The translations under genes were made by a program, and so were the position numbers. Positions 32,611 to 40,413 of a DNA stretch of 64,000 nucleotides are shown here, piece after piece. The notes under the pieces are model-generated. The model saw nothing but the letters and a program-made list of their open reading frames with translations. It searched no databases and was not told where the DNA came from. Origin of the DNA: Solimonas variicoloris DSM 15731 (GTDB taxonomy: Bacteria; Pseudomonadota; Gammaproteobacteria; Nevskiales; Nevskiaceae). Every line of letters begins with the position of its first letter. The stretch's first letter is position 1. The stretch is taken from contig NZ_KB907927.1 in assembly GCF_000382285.1 (NCBI RefSeq), positions 62,001-126,000 of the forward strand. The letters run 5' to 3'.

Positions 32611-33110
32611 ACGAGCGTGCGGCGGCGCGGCGGCCGGCGCCGTTCAGCGCCGGTCTGCTGCCGTATCGGCATGGCGAGGCCGGGCTGGAGGTCTTCCTCG
32701 TCCATCCGGGCGGCCCGTTCTGGGCGCGGCGCGACGACGGTGCCTGGTCGATCTGCAAGGGCGAAGCCGGCCCGGATGAAATCGCGCTCGATGCGGCGCG
32801 ACGCGAATTTGTCGAGGAGACCGGGCAGGCGATCGACGGCGAGTTCCGCGCGCTGCCGCCGCTGCGGCAGGCCGGCGGCAAGCGCGTGCTGGCCTGGGCG
32901 GTCGAAGCCGGGGTCGACGCCGGCGCGATCGTCAGCAATCACTTCGAGCTGGAATGGCCGCCGCGTTCCGGGCAGCGCCGCCGCTTTCCGGAAGTCGACC
33001 GTGCCGGCTGGTTCGGTCTGGACGCGGCACGACGCAAACTGCTGGCGAGCCAGCGGCCGCTGCTCGATGCGCTGCTGCAGGTATTGGGCGCTGCCCCGCG
33101 CCCGGACTAG
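32607..33110 (+). CDS. Nudix hydrolase (start codon non-canonical or uncertain)
   Basis: About 167 residues in the frame ending at 33110. The frame holds SAGLLPYRHGEAGLEVFLVH, GPFWARRDDGAWSICKGEAGPDE and a complete Nudix box G-x5-E-x7-REFVEETG at about residues 48-70. The fold hydrolyses NDP-X substrates; the actual substrate is unknown. No ATG, GTG or TTG exists in this frame before the Nudix box (the first is a GTG at 32886, past the active site). The best candidate is CTG at 32607, overlapping the hsp20 stop as CTGA, with AAGGCGG upstream as Shine-Dalgarno. The gene is therefore probably translated by coupling to hsp20. Confidence 0.8.
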   Translation: MNERAAARRPAPFSAGLLPYRHGEAGLEVFLVHPGGPFWARRDDGAWSICKGEAGPDEIALDAARREFVEETGQAIDGEFRALPPLRQAGGKRVLAWAVEAGVDAGAIVSNHFELEWPPRSGQRRRFPEVDRAGWFGLDAARRKLLASQRPLLDALLQVLGAAPRPD

Positions 33111-33147
33111 GGCCTGTTGACGCGATTCGCCTCAACGAGCCCTGGTA

Positions 33148-34188
33148 TCAGCGCGCGGGGCGCCGCGCCGCTGCGGTCGCGCGCCGCGTCGACGGCGGCA
33201 CGCCATGCCAGCGCTTGTAGGCCTGCGAGAAGCTCGACAGATCGGCGAAGCCGAGCCGTTCGGCGACGGCGCCGAGACGCAGCCGGCGATCGCGCAGCAA
33301 CTCGTCGGCGAGTGCGCGCCGGCAATCCTCCAGCAGCAGGCGGAACGACGTGCCCTCGCTGTGCAGGCGCCGCTTGAGCGTCCGCGTGCTGACGTTGAGC
33401 TGGCGCGCCATGCCGTCGAGGTCGGGCAGACGCGTGGCCGGTGCCTGCAGATACAGGCGCACCGCTTCGGCGGTGCTGATCGCGGCGCGGCGCCGCTGCA
33501 CGAGCTCGCTGCACAGCTGCTCGCACATCGCCGCGGTGACCGGATTGGCGCCGGGCAGCGGCCGCGCCAGGTCGGCGCGGTCGAAGGCGAGATGATTGCT
33601 GGCGGCGCCGTAGACCGGCTCGATCCCGAACAGACGCATCGACGCTTCGCGTGCCGTGCCCGCGCGCGGCGGCGCCTCGCGCAAGGCCATGCGGCGCAGC
33701 GTGAACGACGGGCCGGCCAGCTCGTGCAGCAGCGTCGCCGCGGCGGCGACGTCGCGCTCGACGACGAAGCGCTTGAGATTCTCGGCGCAGTCCGGCGCGT
33801 CGAAGCGCAGGATGCCCAGGCCCTGCTGCTCGTGGAACGAGATCTGCGTGAACGCATAGGTCAGCGGGAGGAAGCGCAGCGCCAAACGCAGCGCATCGGC
33901 GGCGGTGGCGCTGCTGACCAGGCCGTAGCCCCAGAAGCCGTAGGCGGTGAAGTGATAGCGCAGGCCGGCGCTGAGACCGAGGCCGGGGGCGTCGCCGCTG
34001 AGGCGCAGCAGGTTGGCAATCACGCGCAACTCGCGCACCGCGGCGATCTCGACGTTCGGGTCGGCGAGCTGGGCCGGCGACAGGCCGCTGCCGCGCAGCA
34101 GCTCGGCCTCGGCGTGGCCGCGCTCGCGGCCGAACGCGACGAGCAGCTGCACGCTGGCGGTACTGCGCTTGAAGTCCCAGACGCTCAT
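33148..34188 (-). CDS. AraC family transcriptional regulator (arabinose-binding-domain type)
   Basis: 346 residues. The N-terminal Arabinose_bd-type domain (LLRGSGLSPAQLADPNVEIAAVRELRVIANLL, GLSAGLRYHFTAYGFWGYGLVSS) covers about 1-215. The C-terminal double HTH (MARQLNVSTRTLKRRLHSEG, LGAVAERLGFADLSSFSQAYKRWHGVPPS) covers about 240-335. It belongs to the OruR/ArgR-like group often linked to hydrocarbon or ketone catabolism. It is divergent from the monooxygenase-hydrolase fusion, with a GGGCCA/TGGCCC palindrome in between, so it is its likely regulator. Confidence 0.9.
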   Translation of the reverse strand: MSVWDFKRSTASVQLLVAFGRERGHAEAELLRGSGLSPAQLADPNVEIAAVRELRVIANLLRLSGDAPGLGLSAGLRYHFTAYGFWGYGLVSSATAADALRLALRFLPLTYAFTQISFHEQQGLGILRFDAPDCAENLKRFVVERDVAAAATLLHELAGPSFTLRRMALREAPPRAGTAREASMRLFGIEPVYGAASNHLAFDRADLARPLPGANPVTAAMCEQLCSELVQRRRAAISTAEAVRLYLQAPATRLPDLDGMARQLNVSTRTLKRRLHSEGTSFRLLLEDCRRALADELLRDRRLRLGAVAERLGFADLSSFSQAYKRWHGVPPSTRRATAAARRPAR

Positions 34189-34226
34189 CGAGCGGTTCTC
34201 GGCAGAGGCTTCCGATTAGGGTTGGC

Positions 34227-34243
34227 GGGCCATCATTTGGCCC
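34227..34243. promoter_or_regulatory. Inverted repeat in the araC/monooxygenase divergent promoter
   Basis: GGGCCA-TCATT-TGGCCC, a perfect 6-bp inverted repeat. A TAAAAT hexamer (34250-34255) follows and may be a -10 for the rightward gene. Possible operator; evidence is symmetry and position only. Confidence 0.4.
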
Positions 34244-34425
34244 GAATCATAAAATAGTTGTCCCGTCCCGGCATGGCCGGGCGCGGCGCGGGCCGCGCAC
34301 ACTTCCGGCACAACATCGCGGGCTCCACGGGCCCGCCGGAGGAGCCATGCCGTATCTTTGCCAGACCCTTGCGCCGGCCACCTGTGCGCGCGCCGCAGAC
34401 TTTTGCCGACATGCCGGAGCGCTCC

Positions 34426-36909
34426 ATGGCTGACGCCGGCCGCAACCCGGGTTGCGCCGCGCCGCTGAGCGCGATCGTGATCGGTGCCGGCTTCGCCGGC
34501 ATCGGCATGGGCGTGGCGCTGCGTCGCGCCGGGGTCGAGGACTTCGTGATCCTCGAGAAGGCCGGAGACGTCGGCGGCGTCTGGCGCGACAACCATTATC
34601 CGGGCGCCGCCTGCGACGTGCCCTCGCACCTGTACTCGTTCTCGTTCGAACCGAATCCGCGCTGGTCGCACGTGTTCGCACGCCAGCCCGAGATCGCCGC
34701 CTATCTGCAGCACTGCGCGCGCCAGTACCAGCTGCTGCCGCACATCCGCTTCGGCAGCGAGGTCGAGGGCGCGCGCTACGACGAGGTGCATGCGCTGTGG
34801 ACGGTGATGCTGCGCGGCGGCGCGACGCTGCAGGCGCGGCTGCTGGTCAGCGGCGTCGGCCAGCTCAGCCGCCCGGCGCTGCCGAAGCTGCCGGGCCTCG
34901 CCGATTTCCGCGGCCGCAGCTTCCATTCGGCGCAGTGGGACGCTTCGTATGCGCTCGAAGGCCAGCGCGTCGCGGTGATCGGCACCGGCGCCTCGGCGAT
35001 CCAGTTCGTGCCGGCGATCGCGCCGAAAGTGCAGCGCCTGTCGGTGTTCCAGCGTTCGCCGGCGTGGATGATGGCGCGTCCGGATCGCCCGTACCGGGCA
35101 TCCGAGCAGCAGGCCTTCTCGCGCTGGCCGCTGCGCGCGCGACTGCATCGCCTGCGCATTTATCTGCAGTACGAAGCGCGCGCGCTGGCGTTCACGCGCT
35201 TCAAGTGGCTGATGAAGCCGGCGGTCGAGCGCCCGTTCCGCAAGCTGCTGGCGCAGCAGGTGGCCGATCCGGCGCTGCGCGCCAAACTGGTGCCGGATTA
35301 TCCGGTCGGCTGCAAGCGCGTGCTGCTGAGCAGCGAATACCTCGCCGCGATCGCGCGGCCGAATGTCGAGCTGGTCACCGACGCGATCCGCCGCGTCGTG
35401 CCCGAGGGCATCGAGACTGCCGACGGCCGCGTGCACGAGGTCGACGCGATCGTCTACGGCACCGGCTTCGCGGCGACCGAGTTCCTGTCGCCGATGCGCA
35501 TCACCGGCCGCGACGGCCGCGACCTCAACGACGCCTGGGCGCAGGGCGCCGCCGCCTATCTGGGCATGACGGTGCCGGGCTTCCCGAACTTCTTCATGCT
35601 CTACGGGCCGAACACCAATCTCGGCCACAACTCGATCGTCTACATGCTGGAGAGCCAGATCGCGCACGTCATGCGTTGCCTGACGCAGCTGCGGCGCAGC
35701 GGCGCCGCCGCGATCGAGGTCAAGGCGGACCGCTACCGCGCCTTCAACACGCAGGTGCAGCAGCGCCTCGGCGGCACGGTCTGGAACGGCTGCAAGAGCT
35801 GGTACGTCGACGCCAACGGCCACAACAGCACCAACTGGCCCGGCTTCACGCTCAGCTATCGCGCGCTGACCCGCTTCAGCAGCCTGCAGGCCTATCGCTT
35901 CAGCCGCGTCGAGCAGGACGGCGAGGGCACGCGCATCGAGCGCATCGCGGCGCCGGCCGATCGCGTCGAGCGCGCCAGCGCGGTGCTGATGCGGGCGATC
36001 CTGCGCGGCATGTTCCGGCCGCTGATCGGCCCGCCGTTTCCGGCCGGCTTCGAGCGCGCGGTGGTCGCGACGCTGGCGCGGCTGATGCCGGGCCGCGGCG
36101 GCGTGCGCACGCGCCGCACCGCGGTCGCCGGCCGCGACGTCGAGATCGTCGAGCCGGCGCAGAGTCGCGGCGGCGCGGCGATCCTCTATCTGCACGGCGG
36201 CGCGTTCTGCTTGGGCAGTCCGGCCACGCATCGCGGCGTCACCACGCATCTGGCCGCCGGCGCCGGTCTGCCGGTGTGGGTGCCCGATTACCGGCTCGCG
36301 CCGGAGCATCGCTATCCGGCCGCGCTCGACGACGCGCAGTCCTGCTTCCGGGCGATGCTCGCGCAGGGCCTGCGCGCCGACCAGATCGTCATCGCCGGCG
36401 ATTCGGCCGGCGGCGCGCTGGCGCTCGAACTGGCGCTGCGTCTGGTTCGCGCCGGCCAGAAGCCGGCCGCGCTGGCGCTGATCTCGCCGGTCACCGACGC
36501 ACGGCTCGGCGGCGAGACGCTGCGTACCCGTCGCGGCGACGATCCGATGATCCGTCTCGGCTGGCTGCAGCAGGGCCTGTACTGGTATCGCGCGCCGGCC
36601 GGCGCCGGCAGCACGCTGCTGGAGCAGGATCTCGCCGGCCTGCCGCCGATGCTGGTGCAGGCCGGCAGTCAGGAGATCCTGCTGTCCGATTCGCTGCGTC
36701 TGGCCGCGCGCGCGGCGCAGTGCGGCGTGCGCTGCACGCTCGAAATCCACGAGGCGCGCTGGCACGTCTTCCACCTGCAGTCGTTCTATCTGCGCACGGC
36801 GCGCGACGCGCTGGCGACGCTGGCCGCGTTCAGCCGCCGCGCGGCGCTGCCGTCGCGTGCCACCGAAGCGTGCCATGCCGAACTCGCGCCGCTCGGCGCG
36901 GCGGGCTGA
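34426..36909 (+). CDS. Baeyer-Villiger-type flavin monooxygenase fused to an HSL-family alpha/beta hydrolase
   Basis: 827 residues. Residues 1-500 form a flavin monooxygenase: FAD-binding AIVIGAGFAGIGMG (16-29), the BVMO fingerprint FRGRSFHSAQWD (161-172, pattern FxGxxxHxxxWP/D) and NADPH-binding VIGTGASAIQ (184-193). Residues about 560-810 form a type-3 alpha/beta hydrolase: oxyanion motif HGGAF (590-594), nucleophile Ser660 in GDSAGG and the catalytic His near 778 (ARWHVFHLQ). The two activities would convert a ketone to an ester and then to acid plus alcohol in one polypeptide. MADAGRNPG was chosen as start because GGAG lies 6 bp upstream; MPERS five codons earlier is possible. Substrate unknown. 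Confidence 0.92.
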   Translation: MADAGRNPGCAAPLSAIVIGAGFAGIGMGVALRRAGVEDFVILEKAGDVGGVWRDNHYPGAACDVPSHLYSFSFEPNPRWSHVFARQPEIAAYLQHCARQYQLLPHIRFGSEVEGARYDEVHALWTVMLRGGATLQARLLVSGVGQLSRPALPKLPGLADFRGRSFHSAQWDASYALEGQRVAVIGTGASAIQFVPAIAPKVQRLSVFQRSPAWMMARPDRPYRASEQQAFSRWPLRARLHRLRIYLQYEARALAFTRFKWLMKPAVERPFRKLLAQQVADPALRAKLVPDYPVGCKRVLLSSEYLAAIARPNVELVTDAIRRVVPEGIETADGRVHEVDAIVYGTGFAATEFLSPMRITGRDGRDLNDAWAQGAAAYLGMTVPGFPNFFMLYGPNTNLGHNSIVYMLESQIAHVMRCLTQLRRSGAAAIEVKADRYRAFNTQVQQRLGGTVWNGCKSWYVDANGHNSTNWPGFTLSYRALTRFSSLQAYRFSRVEQDGEGTRIERIAAPADRVERASAVLMRAILRGMFRPLIGPPFPAGFERAVVATLARLMPGRGGVRTRRTAVAGRDVEIVEPAQSRGGAAILYLHGGAFCLGSPATHRGVTTHLAAGAGLPVWVPDYRLAPEHRYPAALDDAQSCFRAMLAQGLRADQIVIAGDSAGGALALELALRLVRAGQKPAALALISPVTDARLGGETLRTRRGDDPMIRLGWLQQGLYWYRAPAGAGSTLLEQDLAGLPPMLVQAGSQEILLSDSLRLAARAAQCGVRCTLEIHEARWHVFHLQSFYLRTARDALATLAAFSRRAALPSRATEACHAELAPLGAAG

Positions 36910-36920
36910 AGGGGACGAAG

Positions 36921-37118
36921 ATGCGCGGAAGACCGAATCGCCAGCCCGGCCGTACGGCCAGCGCGGCGCAGCAGCGGCGCGAGCTGCTGTATCCGCCGGC
37001 GGAGTCGTTCCACGCCGAGATCAGCCGGGCGCGGGCACACACGATGCTGTGGCTGGAACTCGAAGTGCAGAACGTGATGGAGCAGGGCACCCGCCGCAGC
37101 GGCCGCGGCGAGGCCTGA
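36921..37118 (+). CDS. Small hypothetical protein following the monooxygenase fusion
   Basis: 65 residues, no recognised family. It is basic at both ends, with LLYPPAESFHAEISRARAHTMLWLELEVQNVMEQG in the middle (amphipathic helix). It starts 11 bp after the fusion gene stop with a good AAGGGG ribosome-binding site, so it looks co-transcribed and real despite its size. A regulatory or scaffold role is possible but not supported by motif. Confidence 0.6.
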   Translation: MRGRPNRQPGRTASAAQQRRELLYPPAESFHAEISRARAHTMLWLELEVQNVMEQGTRRSGRGEA

Positions 37119-37160
37119 GGCGCCGAATCGCGAGCGGCCGGACGCCGAGCGCCGGCCGGC

Positions 37161-39026
37161 TCAAGCTCCGGCCGGCGGCGAAGCCGGCGCCGGCGCGGCC
37201 GCGCTGCTCGGCGCCGCCGCGTCGCCGCCGTGCAGATAGGTGGCCAGTTCGGCTTCGAGCAGCGTTTCCTTGGCGAGCAGCGCCTCGGCGGCGCGGTCGA
37301 GCGCCGCACGCTCGCTGCGCAACAGCGTCAGCGCGCGCTGGTAGGCGCCGTCGACCAGCGCCTGCACGGCCTGGTCGATCTTGCGCGCCGTGTCCTCGCT
37401 GTAGCGGCGCTCCGGATCGCGCATTTCCGGCGTATCGAGAAACGGATGGTTGCCGTTCTCGTAGGCGACCTGGCCGAGTTCCGGGGTCATGCCGTAGCGG
37501 GTCACCATGCTGCGCGCGATGTCGGTGGCCTTGACCAGATCGTCGGCGGCGCCGGTCGAAATCTCGCCGAACACGCAGGCCTCCGACGCGCGGCCGCCGA
37601 GCAGCACCGCCATCTTGTTTTCCAGCTCGACGCGCGACATCAGATAACGGTCGTCGGTCGGACGCTGGATCGTGTAGCCGAGCGCGCCGATGCCGCGCGG
37701 GATGATCGAGACCTTGTGCACCGGATCGGTCCCCGACAGGCTCATGGCGACGAAGGCGTGGCCGAGCTCGTGATAGGCGACGACGCGGCGTTCCTTCGGA
37801 TTGAGCAGGCGGTTCTTCTTTTCGAGGCCGGCGACGATGCGTTCGACGGCGTTGCCGAAATCCTGCGTCGTCACGGTGTCGGCGCCGCGCCGCGTCGCCA
37901 GCAGCGCGGCCTCGTTGACGAGGTTGGCGAGATCGGCGCCGGAGAAGCCGGGCGTCATTGCCGCGATCTCGCCGAGATCGACGCCTTCGGCGAGCTTCAC
38001 CTTGCCGATATGCACCTTCAGGATCTGCAGGCGGCCGCGCTTGTCGGGGCGGTCGACCAGCACCTGGCGGTCGAAGCGGCCGGCGCGCAGCAGCGCCGGG
38101 TCGAGGATCTCGGGGCGGTTGGTGGCGGCGAGCAGGACCAGGCCCTGGCGCGGATCGAAGCCGTCCATTTCCGAGAGCAGCTGGTTGAGCGTCTGTTCCT
38201 TTTCGTCGTGGCCGCCCCAGGGCGTGGCGCCGCGCGCGCGGCCGAGCGCGTCGAGCTCGTCGATGAAGATGATCGCCGGTGCCTTTTCGCGCGCGTGCTC
38301 GAACAGGTCGCGGACCCGCGCGGCGCCGACGCCGACGAACATCTCGACGAACTCCGAGCCGCTGATCGAGAAGAACGGCACGCCGGCCTCGCCGGCGACG
38401 GCGCGCGCCAGCAGGGTCTTGCCGGTGCCCGGCGGACCGACCAGCAGGATGCCCTTCGGCAAGCGCGCGCCGAGGCGGCCGTAGCCCTGCGGGTCCTTGA
38501 GGAAATTGACGATCTCCTGCAGCTCGGCCTTGGCCTCGTCGACGCCGGCGACGTCGGCGAAGGTGACCTTGGTGTCCGTCTCGACGAAGACCTTGGCGCG
38601 GCTCTTGCCGATCGACAGCAGTCCGCCCATGCCCTGTTTGTCGGCCATCTTGCGGAACGCGAACATCCACACCGCGTAGAACAGCAGCAGCGGGATCACC
38701 CAGGACGCCAGCGTGCGCAGCAGGCCGCTCTCGTGCACCTGGTAATACTTGACGCCGGCAGCGTCGAGTTCGGCGATCAGCTCCGGCGCGACGCGATTGG
38801 CCAGCAGGTACTGGGTCTTGCCCGGCTGCGGATTCTTCAGCGTGCCCTTGACGGCGTCCTCGGAGATTTCGACTTCGCTGATCTCGCCGTTCTTGAGCCG
38901 CTGCTGGAACTCGCTGTACGGCACCGCTTCGACCCGCGTCATCGTCGAGAACAGCGACTGCAGCATGAGCACGCCGAACACGGCGATGAGCAGGTAGGCG
39001 AGGTTGAGCTGGGTCTTGCGATCCAT
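37161..39026 (-). CDS. ftsH: ATP-dependent zinc metalloprotease FtsH (accessory paralogue)
   Basis: 621 residues. Two membrane helices (about 8-28 and 105-123) flank a small periplasmic domain. AAA+ domain: Walker A GPPGTGKT 197-204, pore loop FVG within EMFVGVGA, Walker [34 protein letters not shown]41 protease: zinc motif HELGH at 419-423 (HExGH; most FtsH have HEAGH). It degrades membrane and regulatory proteins. It lacks the usual rlmE/folP neighbours, and an FNR-like site lies 68 bp upstream, so I take it as a stress-type second copy. The start [12 protein letters not shown] matches the family. Confidence 0.95.
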   Translation of the reverse strand: MDRKTQLNLAYLLIAVFGVLMLQSLFSTMTRVEAVPYSEFQQRLKNGEISEVEISEDAVKGTLKNPQPGKTQYLLANRVAPELIAELDAAGVKYYQVHESGLLRTLASWVIPLLLFYAVWMFAFRKMADKQGMGGLLSIGKSRAKVFVETDTKVTFADVAGVDEAKAELQEIVNFLKDPQGYGRLGARLPKGILLVGPPGTGKTLLARAVAGEAGVPFFSISGSEFVEMFVGVGAARVRDLFEHAREKAPAIIFIDELDALGRARGATPWGGHDEKEQTLNQLLSEMDGFDPRQGLVLLAATNRPEILDPALLRAGRFDRQVLVDRPDKRGRLQILKVHIGKVKLAEGVDLGEIAAMTPGFSGADLANLVNEAALLATRRGADTVTTQDFGNAVERIVAGLEKKNRLLNPKERRVVAYHELGHAFVAMSLSGTDPVHKVSIIPRGIGALGYTIQRPTDDRYLMSRVELENKMAVLLGGRASEACVFGEISTGAADDLVKATDIARSMVTRYGMTPELGQVAYENGNHPFLDTPEMRDPERRYSEDTARKIDQAVQALVDGAYQRALTLLRSERAALDRAAEALLAKETLLEAELATYLHGGDAAAPSSAAAPAPASPPAGA

Positions 39027-39093
39027 GAGGGTCCTGGCGGGACTTCGGCGCGGGCGATGGCCGATATTGGGCCATGGCCGCGCGGCGCGCGCG

Positions 39094-39107
39094 TTGACAC
39101 TCATCAA
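39094..39107 (-). promoter_or_regulatory. FNR/Anr-like box upstream of ftsH
   Basis: Minus strand TTGATGAGTGTCAA (TTGAT-N4-GTCAA), the same form as the hsp20 box. Its centre is 39100.5. A CAATAT hexamer on the minus strand at 39069-39064 is suitably placed for a class II -10, about 38 bp before the ATG. Confidence 0.6.
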
Positions 39108-39136
39108 GGGCCGCCGGCCGCGCCCCGGCCGGGCCT

Positions 39137-39535
39137 TCAGTCGCCTGCGGCCGCGGCCGGTCCGAAGCCGCGCAGACGGTGGCGATAGGCCTGCGGCGTC
39201 AACGCCGTCCAGCGCTTGAATGCGCGCGTGAACGCCGAGTGCTCGCTGTAGCCGAGGCTCAGTGCGATCTCGACCAGCGACAGCCGCGGATCGCGCAGCA
39301 GCTGCTCGGCCTGGGCCTGGCGCAGCGCGTCGAGCATGTCCGTGTAGCGGCGTTCGCTGTGTCCGAGGCGGCGCTGCAGCGTGCGTTCCGAAAGGCCGAG
39401 TTCGGCGGCGACGCGGCCGATCGAGACACGGCCGTCGCTCAGACCGGCCGTGATCGCTGCCTCGCTCGCGCCGACCCAGCCGCCGGCCTGATCGGTCGGC
39501 ATCGGGCCGTCGCCGGCGCCATCGAAATCTTCCAT
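39137..39535 (-). CDS. Stand-alone AraC-type HTH protein
   Basis: 132 residues consisting of little more than an AraC DNA-binding domain: SIGRVAAELGLSERTLQRRLGHSERRYTDMLDALRQAQAEQLL and LSLVEIALSLGYSEHSAFTRAFKRWTALTPQAYR. No ligand-binding domain. It starts 27 bp after the SDR gene on the same strand, so it may be the last gene of the FMO-SDR operon. It could be an orphan HTH derived from a larger AraC gene. MEDFDGAG was taken as start; MPTDQAGG is an alternative. Confidence 0.75.
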   Translation of the reverse strand: MEDFDGAGDGPMPTDQAGGWVGASEAAITAGLSDGRVSIGRVAAELGLSERTLQRRLGHSERRYTDMLDALRQAQAEQLLRDPRLSLVEIALSLGYSEHSAFTRAFKRWTALTPQAYRHRLRGFGPAAAAGD

Positions 39536-39561
39536 CGGCAGCGGCGGCGCCGGGCGATGTG

Positions 39562-40413
39562 CTAGTGCGACCGCGGACCGCCGCCGTCGGGCAGGCTCAG
39601 GCCCTTGGCGCGCAGATAGCGGCGCCGGCCTTTCTCGCCCGAGGCCTCGAGCCAGGGCAGCACGCGCGCGTAAAGCCCCGGGAACAGCATCACGAAGCGG
39701 ATCAGCCAGCCGTCGCCGCGCGGCACGTCGGTTTCGATGCGGCGCTGCTCGATCTGCCGGATCACCGCGTCGCCGATCAGCCCGGGCGCCAGCGGCGGGC
39801 TCAGGAAGTTCAGCGCCGAACCGCCGTGCAGCGCCTCGTGCTCGATCATCGGCGTGTCGACGCCGGACGGATTGACGATGCTGATCGCCACGCCGGTGGT
39901 CTTCTCGCGCAGCGCCAGCGCCAGCATCAGGCCGCGCAGGCCGAACTTCGACGCGCAGTAGCCGGGGCATTCCTTCAGCGGCAGCTGGCCGCCGAGCGAG
40001 ACCACGCTGATGACCTGGCCGCGCGTCTGCTGCAGCAGCGGATACAGCGCGTGGGTCAGGAACATCGGCCCGAACAGGTTGATGCGCACCTCGCGCTCGA
40101 AGCGCTCGGCGGGCGCGCTCTCGAACGGCTCGGGCACGACGATGCCGGCGTTGTTGACGAGCAGGTCGCAGCGGCCGTGCGCGGCCTGCAGCGCTGCGAC
40201 GATGCGCGCCGGCGCGTCGGCGGCGCTGAGGTCGGCGGCGACGCACAGCGCCGGCCGCTGCAGCGTCGCCGCGAACGCGCGCAGCGGCTCCTCGCGCAGG
40301 TCGACGAGCAGCAGCGTCGCGCCGAGTGCGTCGAGGCGCAGCGCGACTTCGCGGCCGATCGCGCCGGCGGCGCCGGTGACGACCGCGACCTTGCCGTCCA
40401 GGCGCGCGCTCAT
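39562..40413 (-). CDS. Short-chain dehydrogenase/reductase (SDR)
   Basis: 283 residues, classical SDR. Cofactor motif VAVVTGAAGAIGREVA, NNAG at LLVNNAGIVVPEPF, catalytic Tyr-x3-Lys in GYCASKFGLRGL, and a preceding Ser in VISVVSLGG. It is probably NAD-dependent (acidic LLLVDLREE after beta2). The start codon overlaps the stop of the upstream FMO gene by 4 bp, so the two enzymes act in one pathway, perhaps alcohol/ketone interconversion before or after oxygenation. Substrate unknown. Confidence 0.92.
   Translation of the reverse strand: MSARLDGKVAVVTGAAGAIGREVALRLDALGATLLLVDLREEPLRAFAATLQRPALCVAADLSAADAPARIVAALQAAHGRCDLLVNNAGIVVPEPFESAPAERFEREVRINLFGPMFLTHALYPLLQQTRGQVISVVSLGGQLPLKECPGYCASKFGLRGLMLALALREKTTGVAISIVNPSGVDTPMIEHEALHGGSALNFLSPPLAPGLIGDAVIRQIEQRRIETDVPRGDGWLIRFVMLFPGLYARVLPWLEASGEKGRRRYLRAKGLSLPDGGGPRSH

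Noticed and set aside
32617-33120. A GTG-started 167-codon frame (MRRRGGRRRSAPVCC...) downstream of hsp20
   Set aside because: The translation is Arg-rich and motif-free, whereas the neighbouring frame encodes a complete Nudix box; this one is an overlapping wrong frame.
33121-33147. TTGACGCGATTCGCCTCAA as a fifth FNR-like box between the Nudix and AraC genes
   Set aside because: The spacing between half-sites is wrong (not N4), and it lies between the ends of two convergent genes.
34216-36876. An 886-codon minus-strand frame opposite the monooxygenase fusion
   Set aside because: Same antisense shadow pattern (runs of RRQR, AERAQ) and no recognisable motif; the plus strand encodes the fusion enzyme.
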